A stretch of DNA of 64,000 bases from Gp6-AA40 sp035571515 (GTDB taxonomy: Bacteria; Acidobacteriota; Vicinamibacteria; Vicinamibacterales; UBA2999), in the NCBI GenBank assembly GCA_035571515.1, contig DATNCQ010000141.1:81187-145186 (forward strand). Direction: 5' to 3'. Numbering within the stretch: the stretch's first letter is position 1; each line of letters opens with the position of its first letter. Below the pieces are notes generated by a model. It ran no database searches. It had not been told where the DNA came from and saw only the letters and a program-made list of their open reading frames with translations. A program made the position numbers and the translations under genes. This document shows positions 46,374-55,176 of the stretch, piece after piece.

Positions 46374-46553
46374 CCCATAGGCCGGCTGAGTTGTGGTGCC
46401 GATGTCGCGCATTTTCAGCAGTTTTGTGCAGGCGAAGCGGTTGGATCGCAGATTTTTCGGCCTCCAACGCGGCGTCGCGGCGCCCAACCGCCGGCACGAC
46501 GGGCGTCGACCGAGGCGAAAGTCCCCCACGGCAGCGTTTTTCGGGTGAAATTC

Positions 46554-47888
46554 ATGGACACGAGCATCTGGGACCAGATCCTCGCCCGCATCGAAACGAA
46601 AGTTAACCGCCACAGCTTCTCCACCTGGTTCAGACCAACGGCCTTGGTGGCCGATGGCGGCCGCTCGATTACCGTTCGTGTTCCGAACGCGCTTTTCAAG
46701 GACTGGCTGACGAAGCACTACTCGGTCGTGCTCGCCGAAGCAATGGCCGAAGTCCGCCGGGGTGAGACCTCGCTGGTCTTCGTCGCCGAGCCGGGCGCGG
46801 CGCTGCCGCCCGCTGAAGAGCCGATCCTGACCGTCGAGGAGAGCGACGAGGTCGCCGGCGACGGGATGACGCCGGCGGGCCTCAACGCCCGCTACACCTT
46901 CGACACGTTCATCGTCGGACCGTCGAACCAGTTCGCGCACGCCGCCTGCCGCGCGGTCGCCGAAGCGCCGTCCCGTTCGTACAACCCGCTGTTCATCTAC
47001 GGCGGCGTGGGTCTCGGCAAGACACACCTGATGCACGCGGTCGGGCAGTTCGTCCTGCAGCACGATCGCACGCTGAAGCTCACCTACATCTCGTCCGAGC
47101 GTTTCATGAACGAGATGATCAACGCGGTGCGCTACGACCGGATCCTCGACTTCCGCGAGCGCTACCGCAGCGTGGACGTGCTCCTGGTCGACGACATCCA
47201 GTTCGTCTCGGGCAAGGAAGGGACGCAGACCGAGTTCTTCCACACGTTCAACGCCCTCTACGACGCGCAGAAGCAGATCGTGCTGAGCAGCGATCGGCCG
47301 CCGCACGAAATTCCCGCGCTCGAAGAGCGCCTGCGCTCGCGCTTCGAGTGGGGACTGATCGCCGACATCCAGTCGCCGGATCTCGAAACGAAGGTGGCGA
47401 TTCTCAAACGGAAGGCCGAGGCCGAGGCCGTCCCGCTCCCCGACACCGTGGCGCTCTACATCGCGGGGCGCATCAAGTCGAACATCCGCGAGCTCGAAGG
47501 TTCGCTCATCCGCCTGATTGCCTACGCGTCGTTGACGGGCCGCGAGATCTCGCTCGAACTCACCCAGGAAGTCCTGAAGAACGTGATCGAGCAGGACGAG
47601 AAGGCGATCACGATCGAATCGATCCAGAAGTTCGTGAGCGAGTACTACCAGCTCAAACTCGGCGAGCTGAAGTCGAAGAACAACTCGAAATCAATTGCGC
47701 TGCCGCGGCAGATCGCGATGTACATGTGTAAAACCCTTACGCACGCGTCGCTGCCGGAGATCGGACGCAGTTTTGGGGGAAAGCACCATTCGACGGTGAT
47801 CCACTCGATCAAGAAGGTTGATGAGCTGCGAAAAACCGACGGAGATTTCAACAGCCTCATCACGAATTTTCTTCAGTCTTTCAAATGA
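46554..47888 (+). CDS. dnaA: Chromosomal replication initiator DnaA
   Basis: The start ATG at 46554 (MDTSIWDQILARIETKVNRHSFSTWF) gives 444 residues. Domain I is at 1-85, followed by a short acidic linker. The AAA+ domain has GGVGLGKTHLMHA near 150 and LLVDDIQF near 209. Domain IV has the DNA-binding signature CKTLTHASLPEIGRSFGGKH near residue 396. DnaA opens the origin and regulates its own gene. A GTG three codons upstream is an alternative start. The gene is the rightward member of the divergent pair with rpmH. Confidence 0.97.
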   Translation: MDTSIWDQILARIETKVNRHSFSTWFRPTALVADGGRSITVRVPNALFKDWLTKHYSVVLAEAMAEVRRGETSLVFVAEPGAALPPAEEPILTVEESDEVAGDGMTPAGLNARYTFDTFIVGPSNQFAHAACRAVAEAPSRSYNPLFIYGGVGLGKTHLMHAVGQFVLQHDRTLKLTYISSERFMNEMINAVRYDRILDFRERYRSVDVLLVDDIQFVSGKEGTQTEFFHTFNALYDAQKQIVLSSDRPPHEIPALEERLRSRFEWGLIADIQSPDLETKVAILKRKAEAEAVPLPDTVALYIAGRIKSNIRELEGSLIRLIAYASLTGREISLELTQEVLKNVIEQDEKAITIESIQKFVSEYYQLKLGELKSKNNSKSIALPRQIAMYMCKTLTHASLPEIGRSFGGKHHSTVIHSIKKVDELRKTDGDFNSLITNFLQSFK

Positions 47889-47955
47889 ATCCACAGCTAT
47901 TAACAGGTGGACTCCAACGCACTCTGTGGACGTTTGTGAAGGGTGAAAACCGCAC

Positions 47956-47978
47956 AAAAAACCCGCGCCGGACGCGGG
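47956..47978 (-). terminator. Intrinsic terminator facing left in the origin spacer
   Basis: CCCGCG and CGCGGG form a 6-bp stem with a 5-base loop, and on the minus strand six T residues follow (47961-47956). It would stop leftward transcription before dnaA. No leftward gene ends here, so it may shield the origin from antisense reads. Confidence 0.6.
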
Positions 47979-48068
47979 CCGAAGTCACAGTTTTATCCAC
48001 ACCATAAGTTATTGGATCTGAAGGACTAAAAGGCATCGGTGCTCCTATGCACAGCACCTTATTTTCTG

Positions 48069-48074
48069 TATAAT
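48069..48074 (+). promoter_or_regulatory. Possible -10 box of dnaN
   Basis: TATAAT lies 99 bases before the dnaN start in the AT-rich part of the origin spacer. The -35 position is TATGCA, a poor match, so the element may instead belong to the unwinding region. Confidence 0.35.
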
Positions 48075-48173
48075 TCTGTATCTCTTCTGATCCTCTGATT
48101 CAGATCGTAAGAAGCTGACTGAGAGGCTCCTTCACGGCGCACGAACCACGCCGCTCGAGGTCACCGCACGCCT

Positions 48174-49292
48174 ATGGAACTCGTCGTCGGCAAGAACCAG
48201 CTTCTGCGAGAACTGCAACTTTTTCAGGGCATCGTGGAACGCAAGAACACGATCCCGATTCTCGCCAACGTGCTGATCGAGGCGAAGGGAAACGAGGTGC
48301 GCATGCTCGCGACCGATCTCGAGGTCGCGCTGCGCAGCCGCTGCGATGCCGCCGTCGCGAAGGGCGGATCGCTGACGCTTCCCGCGAAGAAGCTCTACGA
48401 AATCGTCAAGGCGCTTCCTGAAACCGACGTGCGGATCCAGGAGGACAAGAACGGCGTGAAGGTCGCCGCGGACAAGTTCGATTCGCGGATGCAGACGCTG
48501 CCGCGCGAGGACTTTCCGTCGCTGCCCGAAACGACGGGCGCCGCGAGCGCCACGCTGCCGCGCGAACAGCTGCGGGAAATGGTCGCGAAAACGCAGTTCG
48601 CGATCACCGGCGAGGACACCCGCTATTTCCTCAACGGCGCGCTGTTCGTGCTGCGAGCGGATTCGATGAGCCTGGTCGCGACCGACGGGCATCGTCTCGC
48701 GCTCGTGACCGTGCAGCGCGAAGTTCCGGACCAGGCCGTCAAGGCCGGCGAGGAAGTGAAAGTCATCCTGCCGAAGAAGACGCTGCTCGAGCTCGGCAAG
48801 CTGCTGTCGGAAGCCGAAGGCGACATCCGCTACGAGCGGGGAGAAAACCACCTGTTCTTCGAGGTCGGCGATCGCGTCCTGATCTCGCGCATGATCGACG
48901 GGCAGTTCCCCGCCTACGAGCGCGTCATCCCGAAGGGCAACGACAAGGAGATCGAGTTCGAGCGCGAGCGGCTGACGAACGCCGTCAAGCGCGTGGCGCT
49001 GCTGTCGAACGAGCGGTCGCGCGCGGTGAAGTTCGAAATCGACAAGGGCACGGTTGAAGTCACGTCGAGCAGCTCGGAGTTCGGCGAGGCACGGGAGCAG
49101 CTCGCCGTCGACTACCAGGGGACGGCGCTCAACATCTCGTTCAACGCGCAATACGTTCTGGACTTTCTCAACGTCGCCGACACCGACGTTGTCTCGCTCT
49201 CCCTCAAGGACGAAGTCAGCCAGGCCGTAATGAAGCCCGTCGGCGCGCAGGGGTACGACTACACCTACGTGATCATGCCGATGCGAATCTGA
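48174..49292 (+). CDS. dnaN: DNA polymerase III beta sliding clamp
   Basis: The protein has 372 residues, the normal length for the three-domain clamp. It begins MELVVGKNQLLRELQLFQGIVERKNTIPILANVLIEA. Domain junction motifs (TEDTRYFLNGALF-like and DGQFPAYERVIP) are present, and it ends in YVIMPMRI, the conserved C-terminal motif near the protein-binding pocket. It encircles DNA and tethers the polymerase. Only a weak GAGG lies upstream of the start. gyrB follows 21 bases later. Confidence 0.97.
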   Translation: MELVVGKNQLLRELQLFQGIVERKNTIPILANVLIEAKGNEVRMLATDLEVALRSRCDAAVAKGGSLTLPAKKLYEIVKALPETDVRIQEDKNGVKVAADKFDSRMQTLPREDFPSLPETTGAASATLPREQLREMVAKTQFAITGEDTRYFLNGALFVLRADSMSLVATDGHRLALVTVQREVPDQAVKAGEEVKVILPKKTLLELGKLLSEAEGDIRYERGENHLFFEVGDRVLISRMIDGQFPAYERVIPKGNDKEIEFERERLTNAVKRVALLSNERSRAVKFEIDKGTVEVTSSSSEFGEAREQLAVDYQGTALNISFNAQYVLDFLNVADTDVVSLSLKDEVSQAVMKPVGAQGYDYTYVIMPMRI

Positions 49293-49313
49293 CGGAGCAC
49301 CTGAAGGACACGC

Positions 49314-51926
49314 GTGGCACACACCGAACAACAGCACACCGACCAGGCCGACACGCTCACGACCCCCGAGACAACGGCAGCACCGGGCCCGAATGGGAAC
49401 GGGTCCGTCGACGCCGACGACTACGGCGCCGACAAGATCAAGGTCCTCGAGGGACTGGAGGCCGTCCGCAAGCGGCCCGCCATGTACATTGGGTCGACGG
49501 GCGAACCCGGGCTCCATCACCTCGTCTACGAGGTCGTGGACAACTCGATTGACGAGGCGCTGGCGGGCTTTTGCGATCAGGTCAACGTCACGATCCACAT
49601 CGACAACTCGGTGACCGTCATCGACAACGGCCGCGGCATCCCTGTCGATCCGATGCCCGATGGGCGCTCCGCCGCCGAAGTCGTGCTGACCGTGCTGCAC
49701 GCCGGCGGCAAGTTCGAAAACGCCGCCTACAAAGTCTCGGGCGGCCTGCACGGCGTCGGCGTGTCGGTCGTCAACGCGCTGTCGGAACGCCTGGACCTGG
49801 AGATCTGGCGCAACGGACAGGTGTATCAACAGAGCTACGAGCGCGGCACGCCCGCCGGCGAGCTCGTCGTCACCGGCACGACCCAGCGGCGCGGGACGAA
49901 GGTGACCTTCAAGGCCGACCCGCAGGTGTTCGAGACGACCGAGTTCAGCTTCGACACGCTCGCACAGCGGCTGCGCGAGCTCGCGTTCCTCAACGGCGGC
50001 ATCCTGATCACCATCGACGACGAGCGCGACGGCAAGAGCCACAAGTTCCAGTACGAGGGCGGCATCGTCTCGTTCGTCGAGCACCTGAACAAGAACCGGG
50101 CGGTCGTCAACGACAAGCCGATTTTCATGAAGGGCACCAAGGACGGCATCGACGCCGAGATCGCCCTGCAGTGGAACGACGGCTACTCGGAGCTGACCTT
50201 TACCTTCGCCAACAACATCAACACGCACGAGGGCGGCACGCACCTGTCCGGCTTCCGCTCGGCGCTGACGCGGACGATCAACGCCTACGCGACCAAGAGC
50301 AACCTGGCGAAGGACCTCAAGGACGCGAGCATCGGCGGCGACGACATCCGCGAAGGGCTGACCGGCGTGGTCAGCGTGAAGATTCCGCAGCCGCAGTTCG
50401 AGGGGCAGACGAAGACGAAGCTCGGCAACACCGAGGTCAAGGGGATCGTCGAGACGATCGTCAACGACAAGCTGGCGCAGTACCTCGAAGAGAACCCGGT
50501 CGTCGCCAAGAAGGTGATTGGCAAGGCGGTCGATGCCGCGCGCGCGCGCGAGGCGGCCCGCAAGGCGCGCGACCTGGTGCGCCGCAAGGGGGCGCTCGAC
50601 GGCAGCGGACTGCCCGGCAAGCTTGCCGACTGCCAGGAGCGCGACCCGGCGCAGTGCGAGATTTACATCGTCGAAGGCGAGTCCGCCGGCGGCTCGGCGA
50701 AGCAGGGGCGCGACCGGCGCTTCCAGGCGATTCTGCCGATCAAGGGGAAGATCCTCAACGTCGAGAAGGCGCGCTTCGACAAGATGATCGGCAGCGACGA
50801 GATCCGGACGATGATCACGGCGCTCGGCTGCGGCATCGGCACGGAGGACTTCGACATCGAGAAGCTCCGCTATCACCGCGTGATCATCATGACCGACGCC
50901 GACGTCGACGGCTCGCACATCCGCACGCTGCTGCTGACGTTCTTCTACCGCCAGATGGCGGCACTGATCGACCGTGGCCACATCTTCATCGCGCAGCCGC
51001 CGCTCTTCCGCGCCAAGCGCGGGCGGACCGAGACCTACATCAAGGACGAGCGCGAGCTCGAGACGTTTCTGATTCGCCGCGCCGTGGAGTCGCGCGTGGC
51101 GAAGCTCGCCGACGGCACCGAGATCTTCGGCGACACGCTGCAGCGCCACCTGCAGCGGATGATGTCGTACCGCAAGCTGCTGCAGCAGGTGACGCGCCGC
51201 GGCAACCCGCCGGACATCGTGACGGCGCTGCTCCAGCAGGACGCGCGCGACAAGTCGTTCTTCGAGCAGCGCGAGAAGCTCGACGTGATCGCCGCGCGGA
51301 TGACGACGCCGAACCGCACGGTCGGCGTCCACCGCGACGAGGAGCACAACGCCTTCCAGCTGGCGATCGAGGACCGCTCGCAGGGGTATCCGCGCAAGTA
51401 CAAGATGGGGATCGATTTCGTCACCTCGGGTGAGTACCGGACGCTGCATGCGGCGTATCGCGACATCCAGGAGGTCACCTTCCCTGTCGTGATCAAGGCG
51501 ACCGAGGCGGCTCCGGAAGAGGGTGTCGAGGAGGCCGCGGCGTCCGACGACACGGGCATCGGCGGCGCGCCGGTCGACGAGGCGACCAAGCTCGCCGCGG
51601 AGCCGAAGCCGTCCGCAGCGCCGCCGGCGCGCGCGCGCAAGGACGCCGACGCCACGCTGGCGAACGTGGACGACTTCGTCGAGTACTTCATCGCCGCCGG
51701 CAAGAAGGGCATCGCGGTGAACCGCTACAAGGGCCTCGGCGAGATGAACCCCGACACGCTCTGGACGACGACGATGGATCCGGAGAACCGGACGCTCCTG
51801 CAGGTCCGCGCGGAGGACCACGCGGAGGCCGACCAGATGTTCACCACGCTGATGGGCGACCAGGTCGAGCCGCGCCGCAAGTTCATCGAGGACAACGCGC
51901 TCGACGTCCGCAACCTGGACGTGTAG
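49314..51926 (+). CDS. gyrB: DNA gyrase subunit B
   Basis: The protein has 870 residues from a GTG start with AAGGA just upstream. The GHKL ATPase has VVDNSIDEALAG, GRGIPVD and VSGGLHGVGVSVVNAL. The TOPRIM domain has EGESAGGSAKQGRDR near 453 and DADVDGSHIRTLLL near 527. It is longer than many GyrB proteins (about 640 or 804). It has the extra region between TOPRIM and C-terminus, and within it a low-complexity Ala/Glu/Pro segment at about 730-777. The C-terminus returns to NRYKGLGEMNPDTLW and DVRNLDV. Confidence 0.97.
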   Translation: MAHTEQQHTDQADTLTTPETTAAPGPNGNGSVDADDYGADKIKVLEGLEAVRKRPAMYIGSTGEPGLHHLVYEVVDNSIDEALAGFCDQVNVTIHIDNSVTVIDNGRGIPVDPMPDGRSAAEVVLTVLHAGGKFENAAYKVSGGLHGVGVSVVNALSERLDLEIWRNGQVYQQSYERGTPAGELVVTGTTQRRGTKVTFKADPQVFETTEFSFDTLAQRLRELAFLNGGILITIDDERDGKSHKFQYEGGIVSFVEHLNKNRAVVNDKPIFMKGTKDGIDAEIALQWNDGYSELTFTFANNINTHEGGTHLSGFRSALTRTINAYATKSNLAKDLKDASIGGDDIREGLTGVVSVKIPQPQFEGQTKTKLGNTEVKGIVETIVNDKLAQYLEENPVVAKKVIGKAVDAARAREAARKARDLVRRKGALDGSGLPGKLADCQERDPAQCEIYIVEGESAGGSAKQGRDRRFQAILPIKGKILNVEKARFDKMIGSDEIRTMITALGCGIGTEDFDIEKLRYHRVIIMTDADVDGSHIRTLLLTFFYRQMAALIDRGHIFIAQPPLFRAKRGRTETYIKDERELETFLIRRAVESRVAKLADGTEIFGDTLQRHLQRMMSYRKLLQQVTRRGNPPDIVTALLQQDARDKSFFEQREKLDVIAARMTTPNRTVGVHRDEEHNAFQLAIEDRSQGYPRKYKMGIDFVTSGEYRTLHAAYRDIQEVTFPVVIKATEAAPEEGVEEAAASDDTGIGGAPVDEATKLAAEPKPSAAPPARARKDADATLANVDDFVEYFIAAGKKGIAVNRYKGLGEMNPDTLWTTTMDPENRTLLQVRAEDHAEADQMFTTLMGDQVEPRRKFIEDNALDVRNLDV

Positions 51927-51928
51927 GC

Positions 51929-51948
51929 CCGGGTCCTTTCGGACCCGG
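51929..51948. repeat. Perfect hairpin between gyrB and gyrA
   Basis: CCGGGTCC and GGACCCGG form an 8-bp stem around the loop TTTC. The core GGGTCCTTTCGGACCC differs by one base from the hairpin between atpH and atpA read in the coding direction. No T-run follows. Confidence 0.7.
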
Positions 51949-51959
51949 CAGATTGATTC

Positions 51960-54428
51960 ATGAATCCACCGAACACGCCACCGAATCGTCTTCCGATCAA
52001 CATCGAAGACGAAATGAAGCGCTCGTACATGGATTACGCGATGAGCGTAATCATCGGGCGCGCGCTGCCCGACATCCGCGACGGGCTGAAGCCGGCGCAT
52101 CGCCGGGTGCTGTACGGCATGAAGACGATGGGCCTGACGTCGACGCGCGGCTACCGCAAGTGCGCCAAGATCGTCGGCGAGGTGATGGGCAACTTCCATC
52201 CCCACGGCGACGCGTCGATCTACGACACGCTCGTCCGGTTGGCGCAGGACTTCAACATGCGGTCGCCGCTCGTCGACGGGCAGGGGAACTTCGGATCCAT
52301 CGACGGCGACCCGCCGGCGGCGATGCGATACACCGAGGCGCGGCTCGAAGCGCTCGGCGACGACATGATGACGGATCTCGACAAGGAGACCGTCGACTTC
52401 GTCCCCAACTACGACGAGACAACCGAGGAACCGTCGGTCCTGCCGTCGCCGTTCCCGAACCTCCTCGTCAACGGGTCGGCGGGCATCGCCGTCGGCATGG
52501 CCACGAACATCCCGCCCCACAACATGCGCGAGGTGATCGAGGCGGTCATCTGGACGATCGAGTCCGCGCAGGCCGAGGCGCCGCCGACGCTGCCGGAAAA
52601 GCAGCGGAGGCTGCTCGAGCTCGTCCCCGGTCCCGACTTCCCCACCGGCGGCTACATCGTCGGCCGGCAGGGGATCCAGCAGGCGTACCTGACGGGCCGC
52701 GGCACGATCATCATGCGCGCCAAGGCCGAGATCGAGGTTTCGAAGAAGGGCGACCGCTCGTCGATCGTGATCGACGCCATCCCCTACCAGGTCAACAAGG
52801 CGCGCTTGATTGAACGCATCGCCGAGCTCGTCCGCGAAAAGACGATCGAAGGCATCTCGGACATCCGCGACGAGTCGGACCGCGACGGCATGCGCATCGC
52901 CATCGATCTGAAGCGTGGCGAAGTCGGCGACGTCATCCTCAACAACCTGTACAAGCACACGGCGCTGCAGAGCAGCTTCGGCATCATCATGCTCGCCATC
53001 GTCGGCGGGCGCCCGAAGGTCCTCTCGCTCGTCGAGCTGATCGACAACTTCGTCGAGTTCCGGCGCGAGATCGTGCGCCGGCGGACGGAGTTCGAGCTGC
53101 GCAAGGCGGAAGCGCGCCGCCACATCCTCGAAGGCCTGAAGATCGCGCTCGATCACCTCGACGCGGTGATCGCGCTGATCCGCGCCGCGAAGAATCCGGG
53201 CGAGGCGCGCGACGGCCTCATCACGCAGTTCAGCCTGTCGCAGATCCAGGCGCAGGCCATCCTCGACATGCAGCTGCAGCGCCTGACCGGGCTGGAGCGG
53301 CAGAAGATTCTCGACGAGCTCGCCGAGCTCGTGAAGCTGATCGAGCGGCTGCTGGCGATCCTGTCCAGCGACACGCTGGTCATGCAGATCGTCGTCGAGG
53401 AGCTGCGGAAGGTGCAGGAGAAGTACAGCGACGCGCGCCGCACCGAGATCCTGGCCGAGGAAGGCGAGTTCCGCATCGAAGACCTGATCGCCGAGGAAGA
53501 CATGGCGATCACGGTGAGCAACACCGGCTACATCAAGCGGACCGCCATCACGAACTACCGCAACCAGCGCCGCGGCGGCAAGGGGCGCATCGGCATGCGG
53601 ACCCGCGAAGAGGATTTCGTCTCGCACCTCTTCGTCGCCTCCACGCACGCCTACATCATGATTTTCTCCGACCGCGGCCGGGCGTACTGGCTGAAGGTCC
53701 ACGAGATTCCCGACGTCGGCCCCGACGGCCGCGGCAAGGCGATCGCCAACCTGGTGTCGATGGAGGAAGGCGAGCGGATTGCGGCGCTGCTGGCGGTGAA
53801 GGAGTTCGAGGACGACAAGTTCATCGTCATGGGCACGCGCGCCGGCGTCGTCAAGAAGACCGAGCTGAGCGCGTTCAGCAACCCGCGCGCCGGCGGCATC
53901 ATCGCGGTCGGCGTCGAGGAAGGGGACGCGGTAATTGCCGCCAACGTCTCCGACGGCGCGGGCGAGATCTTCATCGCGACGCGCGACGGCATGGCCATCC
54001 GCTTCGCGGAAGGCGACGTGCGCCCGATGGGCCGCAACGCCTACGGCGTGAAGGGCATCTCCCTCCGGGAGGGCGACGCGGTCGTGGCCATGGAAGTCCT
54101 GACGCCCGGCGGCACCATCCTCTCGGTCACCGAGCAGGGATACGGCAAGCGGACCGAGATCGACGAATACCGCCTGCAGTCGCGCGGCGGCATCGGCATC
54201 ATCAACATCCAGACGTCCGAGCGCAACGGCAAGGTCATCGGCGTGGCGCACGTCTCCGACGACGCCGAGCTGATGCTGATCACGCAGCAGGGCAAGATCC
54301 TGCGCATGGCGGCGAAGGACATCCGCACCATCGGCCGCGCCACCCAGGGCGTGCGCCTGATCGACATCGAAGGCGACGACCGCGCGGTGTCGATTGCGCG
54401 GCTTGCCGAGAAGGACGAAGAAGAGTAG
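51960..54428 (+). CDS. gyrA: DNA gyrase subunit A
   Basis: The protein has 822 residues. The breakage-reunion domain opens with MKRSYMDYAMSVIIGRALPDIRDGLKPAHRR, and the catalytic Tyr is at about 124 in AAMRYTE. The quinolone-determining region reads HPHGDASIYDT: the position of E. coli Ser83 is Ala (residue 85), while the Asp at the Asp87 position is kept (residue 89). The C-terminal beta-pinwheel has the GyrA box QRRGGKG near residue 538, needed for negative supercoiling. No clear Shine-Dalgarno is present; the gene probably depends on coupling with gyrB. Confidence 0.98.
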   Translation: MNPPNTPPNRLPINIEDEMKRSYMDYAMSVIIGRALPDIRDGLKPAHRRVLYGMKTMGLTSTRGYRKCAKIVGEVMGNFHPHGDASIYDTLVRLAQDFNMRSPLVDGQGNFGSIDGDPPAAMRYTEARLEALGDDMMTDLDKETVDFVPNYDETTEEPSVLPSPFPNLLVNGSAGIAVGMATNIPPHNMREVIEAVIWTIESAQAEAPPTLPEKQRRLLELVPGPDFPTGGYIVGRQGIQQAYLTGRGTIIMRAKAEIEVSKKGDRSSIVIDAIPYQVNKARLIERIAELVREKTIEGISDIRDESDRDGMRIAIDLKRGEVGDVILNNLYKHTALQSSFGIIMLAIVGGRPKVLSLVELIDNFVEFRREIVRRRTEFELRKAEARRHILEGLKIALDHLDAVIALIRAAKNPGEARDGLITQFSLSQIQAQAILDMQLQRLTGLERQKILDELAELVKLIERLLAILSSDTLVMQIVVEELRKVQEKYSDARRTEILAEEGEFRIEDLIAEEDMAITVSNTGYIKRTAITNYRNQRRGGKGRIGMRTREEDFVSHLFVASTHAYIMIFSDRGRAYWLKVHEIPDVGPDGRGKAIANLVSMEEGERIAALLAVKEFEDDKFIVMGTRAGVVKKTELSAFSNPRAGGIIAVGVEEGDAVIAANVSDGAGEIFIATRDGMAIRFAEGDVRPMGRNAYGVKGISLREGDAVVAMEVLTPGGTILSVTEQGYGKRTEIDEYRLQSRGGIGIINIQTSERNGKVIGVAHVSDDAELMLITQQGKILRMAAKDIRTIGRATQGVRLIDIEGDDRAVSIARLAEKDEEE

Positions 54429-54437
54429 GCTCCGCGC

Positions 54438-55157
54438 ATGTCACCACGCATGCGCTTCGGGCTTGCTCTGCTGCTTCTCGCCGCGTGCGGTTCCACCCCT
54501 GTCGAGCAGCAGGTGCTGACGCAGTTCTTCCGCGCCGCGCGCGTCCGCGACAACACGACGCTCGCCGGCATGTCCGCGGTCAACTTCGACCCGCGGACCG
54601 AGGGCGCCGTCGAGGACTTCAAGATCGACAGCATCGGCGAGCCGCAGCATCGGCAACTGCAGATTCAGCAGCTCACCGAGGAGCAGGAGAAGATCCGCGC
54701 CGACCAGGTCGAGTTCACGAAGAAGATGCGCGACTTCTATCAGTCCAACTCGATCGCGATCGATCGCGCGGCGAAGGCGGACCAGGCGAAGCAGCCCGTT
54801 CGCGGCCAGGACGCCGCGCTGCTGACCGAATGGAAGAAATGGGATGCCGACAGCCGTGACCTCGAACGCAAGCTCTCGCAGGCGCGCCAGCGGGTCGCAC
54901 GCGAGCGCTCGACGGCCGTCAACAGCCTGACGGCGCCGGGCCGCCAGGACGTGGACACCGCGGGCATGGACGTCGACATCATCACGGAGCCGGTCACCGT
55001 CACCGCGCAGGTGCAGACGCCAGACGGCAAGACAACGCCGAAGACACTCGTGGTGACGCTGCAGCGCGCGTCCGGCAAGAAAGACGGACAGACGATCGAA
55101 GGACGCTGGATCATCATGTCGATCCAGCCGCCCGGCGGCGCCGCTCCGCAGACGTAG
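54438..55157 (+). CDS. Lipoprotein with coiled-coil segment
   Basis: The protein has 239 residues. The lipobox LLLAAC places the lipidated Cys at 17. Residues about 70-165 are rich in Glu, Gln, Lys and Arg (IQQLTEEQEKIRADQVEFTKKMRDF, read in parts) and probably form a coiled coil. A short beta-rich end (EPVTVTAQVQTPDGKTTPKTLVVTLQR) follows. I do not recognise the family. It starts 9 bases after gyrA, so it is likely co-transcribed with the gyrase genes. It is convergent with pcrA. Confidence 0.7.
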   Translation: MSPRMRFGLALLLLAACGSTPVEQQVLTQFFRAARVRDNTTLAGMSAVNFDPRTEGAVEDFKIDSIGEPQHRQLQIQQLTEEQEKIRADQVEFTKKMRDFYQSNSIAIDRAAKADQAKQPVRGQDAALLTEWKKWDADSRDLERKLSQARQRVARERSTAVNSLTAPGRQDVDTAGMDVDIITEPVTVTAQVQTPDGKTTPKTLVVTLQRASGKKDGQTIEGRWIIMSIQPPGGAAPQT

Positions 55158-55176
55158 GCCGACCCCAAGGCCGGCG

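Larger units (their letters stand above)
46090..46553. other. rpmH-dnaA divergent spacer with DnaA boxes
   Basis: These 464 bases separate the leftward rpmH operon from rightward dnaA. They hold the rpmH promoter and a cluster of TTTTCCACA-type DnaA boxes. The dnaA reading frame stays open upstream to 46266, but that part is not conserved in character, so I treat it as leader. A clear dnaA promoter was not found. Confidence 0.7.
47889..48173. other. oriC: Likely replication origin (dnaA-dnaN spacer)
   Basis: This 285-base spacer includes a perfect DnaA box TTATCCACA (47993-48001), weaker boxes at 47887-47895 and 47925-47933, and an AT-rich stretch at about 48058-48110 that could unwind. It also contains a minus-strand terminator hairpin (47956-47978) and a small hairpin, GGTGCT with AGCACC, at 48038-48058. 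Flanking genes dnaA, dnaN, parAB, gyrB and rpmH support an origin. Confidence 0.75.

Noticed and set aside
48132..54251. A 2039-codon open frame on the minus strand across dnaN, gyrB and gyrA
   Set aside because: It is antisense to three certain genes. Its composition (Arg, Asp, Val, Ala, Leu rich without domains) is what high-GC antisense frames produce.
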